Positions 50,357 through 60,724 of a stretch of 64,000 bases of DNA are shown piece after piece. Position numbers and translations under genes: made by a program. Numbering within the stretch: the stretch's first letter is position 1; the number at the start of each line of letters is the position of its first letter. Below the pieces are notes generated by a model that was not told the DNA's origin, ran no database searches, and was given only the letters and a program-made list of their open reading frames with translations. Origin of the DNA: Oleoguttula mirabilis (lineage: Eukaryota; Ascomycota; Dothideomycetes; Mycosphaerellales; Teratosphaeriaceae); NCBI GenBank assembly GCA_035135055.1, contig JAVFHQ010000090.1, positions 1 to 64,000 of the forward strand. The letters are read 5' to 3'.

Positions 50357-52798
50357 ATGACCGTCGCCCTTGGCAAAGAGAACGTTGCACCGGCAGCACA
50401 CAAGCCGCGAGGCCGTCTTTACGGTGGCACGCCACAGTCGGTGGATCGCCTGATCAAGCCGTTCAAGTGTCCCGGCTCCGGCGCGCCGTTGAGGGTATCG
50501 GAGAAGCCTGCGCGCAAGAGACGGAAGGTCGACTACGCTGGCGGCGACGGCAGCACTGAGGACGGCGACAAAGCATACAGTAACGATGACCGCCTGGCTC
50601 TGGCAACGCGGGATGCCAATCGCTTCCCCGTCTTCAAGCCAAAGGACAAGGACAGCACGTTCCGGATGCGCTTTGCCGTCCCGCTGAAGGTCAAGGAGAC
50701 GGGCGCGTATAATGGCAACAAGCCACCACCTCTGCTTGGTTTGCGGCAGGGTGCCGTCTTTGTTGCCAAAGCTCTACACGACCCGAGCGAGGAGTTCGCC
50801 ATAGTGCTGTATGATCCCACCATCGATGACAAGCCGGCGCCCATAGCCATCGAGGGCGGAGAGAAGGACGGAGCGACCAGCTCGCAGGTCGCAAAAGCGA
50901 AGCTGGATGAGCCGCTCATGCACAAGAGCCTAGCAGACATCCTCGGCATCAAAAAGCAGGTGGACACGGAACGGCCGAAGGTGCCTGTGGTCATCGATCC
51001 GAGACTGACGAAAGTCCTCCGCCCGCATCAAGTCGAAGGCGTCAAGTTCCTGTACCGCTGTACGACCGGCATGCTCGACGAGAATGCGGAAGGATGTATC
51101 ATGGCAGACGAGATGGGTCTGGGCAAGACGTTACAGTGCATTACGCTCATGTGGACGCTGCTCAAGCAATCGCCCGATGCTGGCAAGCCCACCATTCAAA
51201 AGTGCATCATTGCGTGCCCTTCAAGTCTGGTGCGCAACTGGGCGAACGAGCTGGTCAAGTGGCTGGGTCCAGACGCTATCACTCCGTTTGCAGTAGACGG
51301 CAAAGCTTCGAAAGAGGAGCTGACGCTGCAAATGCGACAGTGGGCTTCGGCGACTGGCCGTGCTGTCACTCGACCGGTGATGATCGTCTCATACGAAACG
51401 CTCCGCTTGTATGTACAGGAACTGAGCGGATTGCCGATCGGTCTCATGCTGTGCGACGAAGGTCATCGACTCAAGAACGGCGAGAGTCAGACATTCGAAG
51501 CGCTTAATAGCTTGAATGTCAAGAAGAGAGTGATTCTCTCCGGCACACCGATTCAGAACGACCTCTCTGAGTACTTTGCTCTCCTTAATTTCGCTAATCC
51601 GGGCTATCTCGGAACCCGACAAGACTTCCGCAAAAAGTTCGAGATTCCAATCCTTCGCGGGCGAGACGCAGCAGGCTCAGATGCGGACATCATGAAGGGC
51701 AACGAACGCCTAGCCGAGCTACTGACGTTGGTCAACAAGTTCATCATCCGCCGTACAAACGACATCCTGTCAAAGTACCTCCCAGTGAAGTACGAGCATG
51801 TCGTCTTCTGCAACCTTGCGCCCTTCCAGCTGGACTTGTACAACTACTTCATCAAGTCTCCGGAGATTCAGAGCTTGCTACGTGGCAAAGGCAGCCAGCC
51901 GCTGAAAGCAATCGGGATGCTGAAGAAGCTCTGCAACCACCCTGACCTGCTGAGCTTGCCTGACGACCTGCCCGGCTGCGAGAAACACTTTCCAGATGAC
52001 TATGTGCCGAAGGATGCTCGTGGCAGAGACCGTGATGTGAAGCCTTGGTATTCCGGGAAGATGCAAGTACTGGACCGCATGCTCGCACGCATTAGACAAG
52101 ACACGAACGACAAGATCGTGCTGATATCGAACTACACGCAAACGCTGGACATCTTCGAAAAGATGTGTCGCAATCGCAGTTACGGCTGCCTGCGTCTGGA
52201 CGGCACGATGAACGTCAACAAGCGCCAGAAGCTGGTCGACAAGTTCAATGACCCAGAAGGGCCGGAGTTTGTCTTTTTGCTGTCGTCCAAGGCCGGTGGA
52301 TGCGGTCTCAATCTCATCGGTGCCAACAGACTGGTCCTCTTTGATCCGGACTGGAATCCGGCAGCCGACCAACAGGCGCTTGCCCGTGTTTGGCGTGACG
52401 GTCAGAAGAAGGACTGTTTCGTTTACCGCTTCATCACGACGGGCACGATCGAGGAGAAGATCTTCCAGCGCCAGTCACACAAGCAGTCGCTCTCTTCCTG
52501 CGTCGTCGATTCGGCTGAGGACGTCGAGCGCCACTTCAGCTTGGACTCGCTACGCGAGCTGTTCCAGTATAGGCCCGGCACCACGAGCGACACGCACGAC
52601 TCGTTCAAGTGCAAACGGTGTAAGGAGGGGCGGCAGGTCATTAAGGCGCCGGCCATGCTGTATGGTGATACCAGTACTTGGAACCACTTCGTCAATGAGG
52701 GTGAGAAGGGAGCGATGGGGAGGATCCAAGACCTGCTTTTGAGACAGGAAACGGCCGAGAAGGATGTCAGCGCTGTGTTCCAGTACATCAGTCATTAG
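50357..52798 (+). CDS. rad54: RAD54 homologous-recombination ATPase (813 aa)
   Basis: Rad54 is the SNF2-family dsDNA translocase that assists Rad51 in strand invasion and branch migration. It is a single exon. The ATG at 50357, in a GCCACCATG context, gives the conserved short basic N-terminus (with KPARKRRKV). The motifs of the ATPase core are intact: LRPHQVEGVKFLYRC, DEMGLGKT with GLGKT at 254-258, DEGH at 367-370, LSGTPIQNDLSEYFALLNFANPGYLG, IIRRTNDILSKYLPVKYE, LISNYTQTLDIFE, LLSSKAGGCGLNLIGANRLVLFDPDWNPA and QALARVWRDGQKK. The C-terminal zinc-ribbon-like CKRC is also present. Length and motif spacing fit fungal Rad54. It contrasts with the atypical SNF2 protein at 1618. Confidence 0.96.
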   Translation: MTVALGKENVAPAAHKPRGRLYGGTPQSVDRLIKPFKCPGSGAPLRVSEKPARKRRKVDYAGGDGSTEDGDKAYSNDDRLALATRDANRFPVFKPKDKDSTFRMRFAVPLKVKETGAYNGNKPPPLLGLRQGAVFVAKALHDPSEEFAIVLYDPTIDDKPAPIAIEGGEKDGATSSQVAKAKLDEPLMHKSLADILGIKKQVDTERPKVPVVIDPRLTKVLRPHQVEGVKFLYRCTTGMLDENAEGCIMADEMGLGKTLQCITLMWTLLKQSPDAGKPTIQKCIIACPSSLVRNWANELVKWLGPDAITPFAVDGKASKEELTLQMRQWASATGRAVTRPVMIVSYETLRLYVQELSGLPIGLMLCDEGHRLKNGESQTFEALNSLNVKKRVILSGTPIQNDLSEYFALLNFANPGYLGTRQDFRKKFEIPILRGRDAAGSDADIMKGNERLAELLTLVNKFIIRRTNDILSKYLPVKYEHVVFCNLAPFQLDLYNYFIKSPEIQSLLRGKGSQPLKAIGMLKKLCNHPDLLSLPDDLPGCEKHFPDDYVPKDARGRDRDVKPWYSGKMQVLDRMLARIRQDTNDKIVLISNYTQTLDIFEKMCRNRSYGCLRLDGTMNVNKRQKLVDKFNDPEGPEFVFLLSSKAGGCGLNLIGANRLVLFDPDWNPAADQQALARVWRDGQKKDCFVYRFITTGTIEEKIFQRQSHKQSLSSCVVDSAEDVERHFSLDSLRELFQYRPGTTSDTHDSFKCKRCKEGRQVIKAPAMLYGDTSTWNHFVNEGEKGAMGRIQDLLLRQETAEKDVSAVFQYISH

Positions 52799-53050
52799 CC
52801 CTGGGTTCGTAGCTACAGTCTGGTATATCATGAGCGAGACAGACGACATCCCGGGCTGTCCGTGCCGAGGCTGGACATTTTGCCTTACTACCTAGGAATG
52901 GGCTGAAATGGGGCTGAAACGTGCAGTAGCACCACATGCGCGTGCAGCTAAGCTGCAAGCACCATATAACAGCTGTCGCTCCGGTTCGCCGTCTCACGTC
53001 TCTACTTATGCCGCACTCTTCTTTCACCTATCCGCCTTCCTTTTTAAAGG

Positions 53051-54649
53051 ATGACTTCATTCTCTATCCTCTCTCTTGCCATACTTCTGCTTGCCGTTTC
53101 ATATCTCCTAGTCACTTACGTCCAATGCTATAGTCGCCTCGCGGCCTTCAAGGGTCCATTGCTGGCTTCAATTAGCGAGCTATGGCTCTTCAAGCAATCC
53201 ATTCAGCAACGCATGCATACTGCCCAGCGAGAAGCGCTCCGCAAATATGGCTCGCCTGCTCGCATCGGTCCCAACTTGCTCATCACCGATGATCCCGAGT
53301 TGTTGAAGCACATGAGCGGACCACGCTCCACTTGGACCCGTGGCAGCTGGTACGAAGATTACAGCTTCGGTGGCACGACGCCCACGATCTTCAGCGAGAT
53401 TGATGAGAGAAAACACGCGAGACTGCGGACAAAGCTTGGGCCCGCGGTGCGTGACCACAACACCCATATCGAGACAGTCAGCTGATTGCTACCCAGTATT
53501 CCGGTAAAGGTGTAGACAATCTGGAGTCTTCCATTGTTGGTCAGATCCACAATATGATCGACCTCCTCAAGCGTGAGTACGCTCGCAAAGGCAAAGCTGT
53601 TGACATGGTTCGCTTGACGGAATATTTCACCCTGGACGTTCTGTCAGAGATCGCATTCGGCAAGGCTTTCGGCTACCTCGAAGCCAACGAGGATCTTTAC
53701 GACTACATCAAGACCGGCGAGTCGTTCTTGCCAATCTTCGAGTTGACCAACAATCACACCTGGTTGCGCCGGATCATCTGGTCGCCTCTCGTCGCGGCCC
53801 TGCTAGCTCCGAAGGAGACGGACAAAGTCGGTCAGGGCCGCATCATTGGCATCGCTCGACAAGCGGTTGCCGAACGGTATAAACATGCCGAGACTGGAAA
53901 GGAGCAGAGAGCCGATATGCTAGGCTCCTTCTTAAGCCACGGCTTGAGTCAGAAGGAAGCCGAAAGCGAAGCCAATCTGCAGATCTTGGCCGGCTCGGAG
54001 TCTACCTCGACGGTCTTCCGCATGACAATGCTACATATCGTCACCAATCCGCGAGTGTACTACGCTCTTCGTGGAGAAGTAGACGCCAGGATTGCAGCTG
54101 GAACTATCAGTACGGTCATTACCGATTCTGAGGCCCGCCAACTACCGTATGTGCAGGCGGTGATATGGGAGGGTTTGCGTCAGACACCGCCGCTGTTCGG
54201 TCTCAAGCCCAAGGTCGCTCCGCCAGGCGGCGAGACCGTCAATGGTGTCTACTTCCCGGGCGGCACGTATGTCGCTCTTTGCGATGCTGCGCTCACGCAT
54301 CGCAAGGAAATCTTTGGCGAGGATGCGGATATCTTCAGACCGGAGAGGTGGCTAGAGGCGGATGAGGTGACGCACACCAAGTACATGAGTACAGTCGAGT
54401 TGATCTTCGGAAGCGGGCGATTTGGTTGCTTGGGAAAGAGCATCGCACTGTTGGAACTTAACAAAGTCTTCGTCGAGGTGAGCGGGCATTCTTCACACCT
54501 TTGACTGCCAGGGGCTAACGGATTCAAAGCTAATCCGACACTTTGACTTCACTGTTGTCGACGCTACAAAGCCGATACGTAAGAATGTGGCCAACGGCGT
54601 ATGGATTCAGAGCGGCATGGATATGGTCGTGACCGAGCGGAACCAGTAA
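53051..54649 (+). CDS. Cytochrome P450, pisatin-demethylase-like (498 aa)
   Basis: This is an ER-anchored heme monooxygenase. The exons are 53051-53446, 53497-54477 and 54530-54649. The introns are 50 nt (GTGCGT/CCCAG) and 52 nt (GTGAGC/AAAG with GCTAAC branch). An N-terminal anchor (residues 5-25, FSILSLAILLLAVSYLLVTYV) is followed by the FKGP proline-rich hinge. The I-helix is AGSEST (297-302), the ExxR is E357/R360, the PERF-type motif is FRPERW, and the heme-binding FGSGRFGCLGKSIA has Cys443 as the iron ligand. The segment EIDERKHARLRTKLGPAYSGKGVDNLE is typical of the group that includes pisatin demethylase and benzoate hydroxylase relatives. All key residues are present, so it should be active. 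The substrate is unknown, and neighbouring genes do not suggest a pathway. Confidence 0.9.
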
Positions 54650-54830
54650 ACAGACATTGACCGCTGTGTTTGTGCGCTTGCAAAACGCATCGGGCGTAGT
54701 AAGCTGCTTGCAACTCTACTCCTTTCCGCGCCCAGACTTTGCCACTCGTTACTCATGACAGCAGAGGTAAACATTGTAGCTAGAATCAATACTGTGCTAG
54801 AAGACGGGACACACTCTGGTTGCCTCACCC

Positions 54831-55403
54831 TCAACGCTGCCAAGAGCTTGGTTCGTTAATGTACCACTCCTTCACCAGATCTTGTCTCCAGCTCTGAAAG
54901 GTCTTGATTCTTTCTTGCCGAAGCGCGTCCATCCTCCTGACAGCAGAGCGCCGCTCCATGCACTGCCAAAGAATGAGCGGACGTGCCAGCAGTTTGTGCT
55001 CCTCAGAATCATCACACAAGTGTGCTGACAACATCTTTTTGACTCGTGCAAAGGCTTCATCGTTCTTGTCACGATCGGCTTCTGTGGCTCGCTCCTCCTC
55101 GTCCAATATGTCTCCGACATGATCTCTGGCGGCAAACCAAGCCGAGGCCTGCCTGAGGGCCACTTGCGTCGTTTTCAGCACAGCGCGGCCAACCCCGTAG
55201 TTGACGATGTTGGCGGCGTAAAGGGCCTCGTCCTCATCGACTCCATCAACCATTACCCGGACGTCCCTACCAAGAAGCCTCGATGGGTAGAAGATGGTCC
55301 CACGTTCCGGAAGACGTTCTCCATGTGTCTTTAACAGGTTGAAGTCCAGATGAATCGACTTGAGCTCGTGCCCTCCCTGGAAGGCTGAGCAGAGCGAATA
55401 CAT
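54831..55403 (-). pseudogene. Unidentified ORF, probably 5'-truncated
   Basis: The frame is open from near 55510 down to 54831, but no ATG occurs before residue 26 (position 55403). Upstream an in-frame TGA lies close to the end of the neighbouring permease gene. The translation (GHELKSIHLDFNLL, TIFYPSRLLGRDVRVMVDGVDEDEALY) resembles the middle and C-terminal parts of the uncharacterised 2EXR-type fungal proteins. An intact member would have another 100 or more residues at its N-terminus. A fragment left by rearrangement is the simplest reading. A short real gene of 190 aa is possible. Confidence 0.4.
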
Positions 55404-55524
55404 CACATTTTGCGCCTCCAGCCAGCTCGCTTGCGGATTGCCGTATTGATCTGGGCCGCGTGCCCTAGCATGTGCCAAGCGTAGCGAGTCTTGTTGCCAA
55501 CTCAGTCGCTTTCCTCAGGCAGTA

Positions 55525-57225
55525 TCAAGCGTAGTCGTCCGGCTCCGAGGTCGCAACAAGGCTCATGATATCCTGTGTCCGCGGCCCGGTGTACTTATTC
55601 CTCGCTCCCGCCCACCACCAGCCCAGCGAGAACAGACCGACTGCACCCGCGACCACAATGGCGTAGTTCATATTCGTAGCTGTCACCGGGTTCGCCGTCG
55701 GGCAGAACAGCACCACGCTGATGAACAGCACCCAGCTGATAGCCAGTATGTTCAGTGGCTTGCTCCACCTGCCAAGCGTGAACGGCCCTTCGATGAAGCG
55801 CACCTTGTCGGCGTACAGTTGATGCGCGAAGAGCACGGCGACGTAGCTCAGGTCCAGGCAGGGTGCGCAAAGGTTGAAGATGGCCGTGATCGTCTGTGTT
55901 GAGCCGATACCGATGAGGTTGAGGCAACAACAGAAGAACACGACCAGCCAGACAGCATTGACCGGTGTTCCTGTCCGATCGTTGACCTTGCTCCAGAAGC
56001 GGGAGAAAGGGAGCGCCTCGTCGCGTGCAAAGGCGTACGTCATGCGGGCATTTGCAAGCAGAGCTGTCGCGCCAGTGAAGAACTGGACGAGGATGACGAA
56101 GAACAGCATCGCCGTGCCTCCACTTCGTCCACCGGCGTTGAGGAAGATCTGCGCGATAGGCAGGCCAGTCGGTGAGCCAACAATGTCTTCCATGTAGTTT
56201 GGCGTTAAGCAGAACGTGAAGGTGATGTTGAGAAGCCAACCAAGTACGCCCGAGACTAGTACCGCCAGCCGGATAGCGAGCGGGCCACGTACGGCGGCGT
56301 CGTGGGTCTCTTCAGACATGTGTGTTGTTCCGTCATAGTCAGTCATCACCCAAGCCACGTTGAGGAAGCCAAGTAGGAATGAGAAGCCTTTGTTGCCCCA
56401 TCCCGAGTAGTCCTCGATCTCGGTGAAGACGAACTTCGCACTGCGCTTATCCGGCGTCAGCACAAGCAAGGCAATGCAGATGCCAATCGATGCTAGTATG
56501 TTGATTGGCGCGAACCAGAGCACAATGCGATGCAGCGCTTTCGTGGTCAGCGAGCATATCGCGCCAAAGACGAACAGCGTCAAAACCGCGACGAGCACCG
56601 TCTGCGCTGCGGTTGGGGAGTAAGCGTAGGTTCCATCCGCGTAGGCAGAGTTCATGCTCGCTCCGGCCAAGATCATCTGTCCGATGGTGTATGCGAGCGA
56701 GGCCACCCCAGTGGCTTGCCCGAGAAAATTGCACCAGCCGATGACCCAAGCCCAGATCGCCACGTGCTCAGGCGGCACGACGTGCTTCGTGACGAAATAC
56801 ATGCCGCCTGCTGTAGGATATGCGGACACGAGCTCAGCGACGCAGCTTGCTATGACCATGGCCATGACCGATCCGATGAACCAGGTCCATACCGCAGTTG
56901 CGGGGCCGCCGACGCTGATGGGCACGCCGTACGTTGCTGGTTGCGACCCGAGTACGCCTAGGAGGGAGATGGCGTACGACACCGTCGACCACTTCGTGAA
57001 CTCCCGACGGAGCTCCTGCGAGGAGTTAGCTGCGGTCGTCGCACAATGCGCGCGAAAACGGACCTGCTTGTAGCCTATGCGCGCCAACAGCCTCTCGTCG
57101 TCATCGTGTATTGTCGCCATTGCAGAAGGCCCGCCAGCTGGAACCGTGTGCTTCTCGTTCTGTGGCGAGGACGATGGAAGATATGGCTGCTTCTCGGACT
57201 TCTCGTTTGGGCGTCCTGCGTCCAT
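55525..57225 (-). CDS. APC-family amino acid/GABA-type permease (550 aa)
   Basis: This is a plasma-membrane or vacuolar transporter of the amino acid-polyamine-organocation superfamily, in the GABA/choline permease group. The exons are 57225-57064 and 57015-55525. A 48-nt intron (GTCCGT donor, GCTAAC branch, CGCAG acceptor) with no stop codon separates GYKQ from ELRREF. Splicing restores the family's LARIGYKQELRREFTKWSTVSYAIS. The ATG is at 57225. An upstream GTG-started frame was rejected. About 12 membrane helices follow. Recognisable parts are the GGPATAVWTWFIGSVMA signature, YPTAGGMYFVTKHVVP, WVIGWCNFLGQATGVASLAY, TDYDGTTHMSEETHDAAVRGP (family consensus) and ALLANARMTYAFARDEALPFSRFWSKVN. 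The N-terminal 60 residues are cytosolic and charged. The substrate is not decided by sequence alone. Confidence 0.9.
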   Translation of the reverse strand: MDAGRPNEKSEKQPYLPSSSPQNEKHTVPAGGPSAMATIHDDDERLLARIGYKQVRFRAHCATTAANSSQELRREFTKWSTVSYAISLLGVLGSQPATYGVPISVGGPATAVWTWFIGSVMAMVIASCVAELVSAYPTAGGMYFVTKHVVPPEHVAIWAWVIGWCNFLGQATGVASLAYTIGQMILAGASMNSAYADGTYAYSPTAAQTVLVAVLTLFVFGAICSLTTKALHRIVLWFAPINILASIGICIALLVLTPDKRSAKFVFTEIEDYSGWGNKGFSFLLGFLNVAWVMTDYDGTTHMSEETHDAAVRGPLAIRLAVLVSGVLGWLLNITFTFCLTPNYMEDIVGSPTGLPIAQIFLNAGGRSGGTAMLFFVILVQFFTGATALLANARMTYAFARDEALPFSRFWSKVNDRTGTPVNAVWLVVFFCCCLNLIGIGSTQTITAIFNLCAPCLDLSYVAVLFAHQLYADKVRFIEGPFTLGRWSKPLNILAISWVLFISVVLFCPTANPVTATNMNYAIVVAGAVGLFSLGWWWAGARNKYTGPRTQDIMSLVATSEPDDYA

Positions 57226-59143
57226 TATGTCGGTCACTCTACCTCACTGTAACGTACGCTCGCAAGAGAGAGAGAGAGAAAGGTAGAGATGGGAGGAAGC
57301 ACGAGGTGGAACGATAACCCCAACACACAGCGCGACGACAACACGACAAGCGGTGACGGACAATATCGTGCCTACTGTACGCGCATCTTCCACCCAAGCG
57401 AGTCAATGCGTGATTCGCCGGAAGATTGTTCAGGGCCATCCATGTGGGTAGCACGGGGAAAGATGAGCAGGGAGGCATGAGTAGCATTCGCAGTATACCC
57501 ATTATTGATGAAGCAAGCTGTGGCATTGGCGAAGCCCGCTCCCCCGAGCCGAAGAGAACCATGGAAGACTTACCGGATCGCCGTGATTGACGGGTGTGCT
57601 CAGGTCATGCTGGCAAGGTCCGGGATTGGTCGTTCAGGCCGCACAATGCATCATCTCGAAGGCATGTAAGAGGACGCGAAACGAGGATGTGATTCAGTGA
57701 ATTGGAGCCAAGGCCAAGGCTAGACGTAGATCGCTGTTCGTATGAGGTATCAAATTCCAGGACCACGGCCCACGGGTGGTAGTAGCATGCAATCCGAATC
57801 CTGTAGCAGGGGACATGCAGTCAACGAATGTATAGTGACTGTAGTCCTCCGGCTCGGTAGAGTCGGTACAGATTCCGTCAGGCTGGCAGAGGTAGGTCGA
57901 AGTGCCGTGACGCTTGCGCAGAGTGAGGTCGTCGCCGGGCAGAGATTTGTTATCTTATTCCTGGTGGAGCCCGTCCGGCGTCCGGGAGTCTGCTCGCTAA
58001 AGGACTGAAACCGTGAAACCAACGTTCTAGCGTCGTGATATGCCGCCGCCGTCCTCGCGGTCCTCTCGTCGCTCGAGTCCCCGCGCTAGAACAACCTGAT
58101 GCACGTGGGAAGAAGGGTGTGCTCTGACGTTTCGGTACCTGGGATGCGACAAATGCTACACAGCACAGACAGGAGCCTCCTAATTTCCTAAACCCGACCA
58201 CGCGGCTTCCCAGGCCGTCAAACGAGCAGTGTGCTCGACATCGTCAAGTTCCGAGTGACGGTGCTTTACTAATTAGGCTACCGCCCCATCTGCCGACAAC
58301 AAACGCGGTCGCAAGCGGCAGTTCCTGTTCCATGCATGCAGAAGAGAGAGCGGTGACTGTAGTCGCGTAAAGACGGCATCAAAGCGGTGAGAGTGACGGA
58401 CACGTCGCCAGCAACCACCATCATGACTGCAGAGGGGCCGTCCAGCAGTGCCCAGACTGTGGACATACCTTCTTCTGCAGCGCGGGCATAGCGCGTGGTC
58501 AGGCCGTTGGAGCAGCACCAGTACCGACACAATCTGCACGCTGGCGAGAGGGATGCATATGCAGCTGAGAGCGAGGTGGCCGCCCGACAGTGGACAGGCT
58601 CCCGGCTGTCGGGAACCTTACAGCCGCCGTGTGGGTTACTTTCACGTGCTTGGAGTTGCATATAGGTGGGTACCGGTATGGACGAGTTCGGACAAAAGGC
58701 ATGCACAGTGCAGACTGAACTGCCTACGACATGATAACAGACCGCCATACAGCCATACGGGGAGGAAGACGCAAAAAGGAACGACTTACCTGCAGTTTTG
58801 CGAACTATGCTTGGCATGGCCCCGAGCGAGATCTTCCTACTGTAAAGTGAGGTTTGACCTCACACCGACCGCCTAAGGCATCATGCTATCTAGCTACAGT
58901 TTCTGTCCGCACAGACGTGACATTCCATCATCAACCCTCGTCGTCATCCGTCATCAGCCCCTCGTGCCGCCATCAATTGTGGACAAACACACAAGGGCTG
59001 CCGAGCTCTAGGTGAGGCATGCTCGCCTCACGATTACCTGCTCGCCCCTCGTGTCGCCACCCATAGCACCGAACGTTCCCAAACTCCCACGCCATGCGGC
59101 CATGCCCCATGGCTCGCAAACCCGGACAAACAAATCACCTAAC
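57226..59143. other. Gene-poor intergenic region (1.9 kb)
   Basis: It lies between the 5' end of the permease gene and the 3' end of the allantoinase gene. Short ORFs on both strands show no domain or signal. An AG dinucleotide tract occupies 57265-57279 next to the permease start. A tRNA D-arm-like sequence near 58261 does not fold as a tRNA. No repeat relating it to other parts of the window was found. Confidence 0.45.
57265..57279. repeat. (AG)n microsatellite
   Basis: A perfect AG dinucleotide tract of about 15 bp lies 40 bp upstream of the permease start codon. On the permease's coding strand it is a CT tract, a common promoter-proximal feature in fungi. Confidence 0.75.
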
Positions 59144-60724
59144 TCAAGCCTTCACCCTCGGCTCAAGCAGCAGTTCCCCCACCGGCCCGCCCTTCTCCCC
59201 AAACCCATCAGCCCTCGAATGGACCCTCCGCCCCCTGACCCACGTCTCCCTGACCACACCCCTCAACTCCTTGCCCTGATAGGGCGAGCACTTGTTCCTA
59301 AACAGCATGCTCCCATGCTGCACCTCGAACGTCGCCGTATCGTCAAACACCGCTATATCCGCGTCCAACCCCACTCTCAACGCACCCTTCCTGTGCTCCA
59401 AGCCGACCTGCTGGGCAGTGTTGGCGCAACACCACTTCGCAACGTTGAGGAGCGTGGTAGTGGTGTCGAGTTTGCGGCGCATGGCTTCGGTCCACAGGAT
59501 GCTGAGGCCGAGGCCGACGGAGGAGATGCCGCCCCAGGCGCTGAAGAAGTCGCCCTTGTCGCCTACAGCGGCACCACACCCAGACTTCAACCCGACTTCC
59601 GCCCCTGGCAAGTGCGCCGGCAAGAGTTTGAGGTTCGGCGTGCAAGGCGAGTGGTCCGAGACGACCGTCTTCAACACACTATCCTCCACATCGAGCAGCT
59701 CCTCCCATAACCCATCCTGGTTCGCTTGGTTGCGGATCGGCGGGCAGCACTTATGCCGCGTGTCGCCTTCCTGGATCTGCTCGGCGGCGAGGCTGAGGTA
59801 GTGGAAGCACGTCTCGGCCGTGATGTTGACGCCGCTCGCGCGCGCGACGCGGAGCATGGGTATGGCCTCTATGGCGGAGAGATGGACGATGTGTAATGGG
59901 AGACTCGGCGCGAGATACGCTAGGCTGAGGATCTCGAGGATGGCGTACAGTTCGAAAGAAGCAGGGCGCGAGTCTAGGAAGGTCTGATAACTGTCCAGCG
60001 GGCCTGTGGGCTCCAAGGGTGGGAGGGACCATTGCACGTCGTCGCCGACCGAGGCGGAGATGGGCGGGATCATCTCGGCGTGGAACATGACCGTTGTCGG
60101 CTCGTCCGCGAGCTCCTCGAAGACGGCCGCGATGTCGGCGGAGGAGACGGCTGGGAATTCGGCGACGCCGCTGTCGATTAGGAAGCCCTTGAAGCCCCGC
60201 ACGCCTGCTTTGACGAGTGGCTTCAGGTCGGCTACATTGCCCGGGACGAGGCCGCCGTAGAAGCCGACGTCAACCCAACACTTGCCCTGTGCGGCTTTGA
60301 TCTTCTCTTGCAGGTTCGCGACGGTTGTGGTGGGCGGGATGGCGTTCAACGGCATGTCCACGACTGTTGTGACGCCGCCGAAGGCCGCGGCCCGTGTGCC
60401 GGTCCAGAAACCCTCCCATTCCGTCCGGCCGGGCTCGTTGAGGTGTACGTGTGCGTCTACCAAGCCGGGTAGGAGCACGTGCGGGCTGTAGTCTGTGTAT
60501 GGTGTGCCCGGCGGGAAGGATGAGGGCGGGAGGACGGAGTGGAAGACTGATATGATCTTGCCGGTGGCTGTGGAGATGACGAGGGTCGCTGCGGTGAGGC
60601 TGTTGTCTATAACAGCTCGCGAGGAGGCCAGGACGGTGATGTCCGAGGCACTGGCGGTAGTGAGGCTGCTGACATCGTCGCCGATCGAGTGCGGGGTGTG
60701 GGTGCCGGTTGCAAAGGGCGCCAT
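59144..60724 (-). CDS. dal1: Allantoinase (526 aa)
   Basis: Allantoinase hydrolyses allantoin to allantoate in purine degradation, letting the fungus use purines as nitrogen source. It is a single exon from the ATG at 60724. It belongs to the amidohydrolase superfamily. The metal ligands are H92 and H94 in LVDAHVHLNEPGRTEWEGF, and K179 is the bridging carboxylated lysine in GVRGFKGFLIDSGV. Further histidines are in MFHAEM and HIVHLSAIEA, and the aspartate is in VVSDHSPCTPNLK. The binuclear-site pattern distinguishes it from dihydropyrimidinases (which have a different loop after the lysine). The length matches fungal allantoinases. No peroxisomal signal is visible at the C-terminus (EPRVKA). 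Its upstream region carries a cluster of GATA sites. Confidence 0.93.
   Translation of the reverse strand: MAPFATGTHTPHSIGDDVSSLTTASASDITVLASSRAVIDNSLTAATLVISTATGKIISVFHSVLPPSSFPPGTPYTDYSPHVLLPGLVDAHVHLNEPGRTEWEGFWTGTRAAAFGGVTTVVDMPLNAIPPTTTVANLQEKIKAAQGKCWVDVGFYGGLVPGNVADLKPLVKAGVRGFKGFLIDSGVAEFPAVSSADIAAVFEELADEPTTVMFHAEMIPPISASVGDDVQWSLPPLEPTGPLDSYQTFLDSRPASFELYAILEILSLAYLAPSLPLHIVHLSAIEAIPMLRVARASGVNITAETCFHYLSLAAEQIQEGDTRHKCCPPIRNQANQDGLWEELLDVEDSVLKTVVSDHSPCTPNLKLLPAHLPGAEVGLKSGCGAAVGDKGDFFSAWGGISSVGLGLSILWTEAMRRKLDTTTTLLNVAKWCCANTAQQVGLEHRKGALRVGLDADIAVFDDTATFEVQHGSMLFRNKCSPYQGKELRGVVRETWVRGRRVHSRADGFGEKGGPVGELLLEPRVKA

Noticed and set aside
53051..57225. P450 plus transporter as a secondary-metabolite cluster
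   Set aside because: There is no backbone enzyme, regulator or further tailoring gene, and the neighbours are housekeeping genes or relics.
58236..58290. tRNA-like sequence on the minus strand (D-arm-like GCCTAATTAGTAAAGC)
   Set aside because: The anticodon arm would have a nine-base loop, the acceptor stem has no 3' partner, and no T-arm (GGTTCRA) follows.
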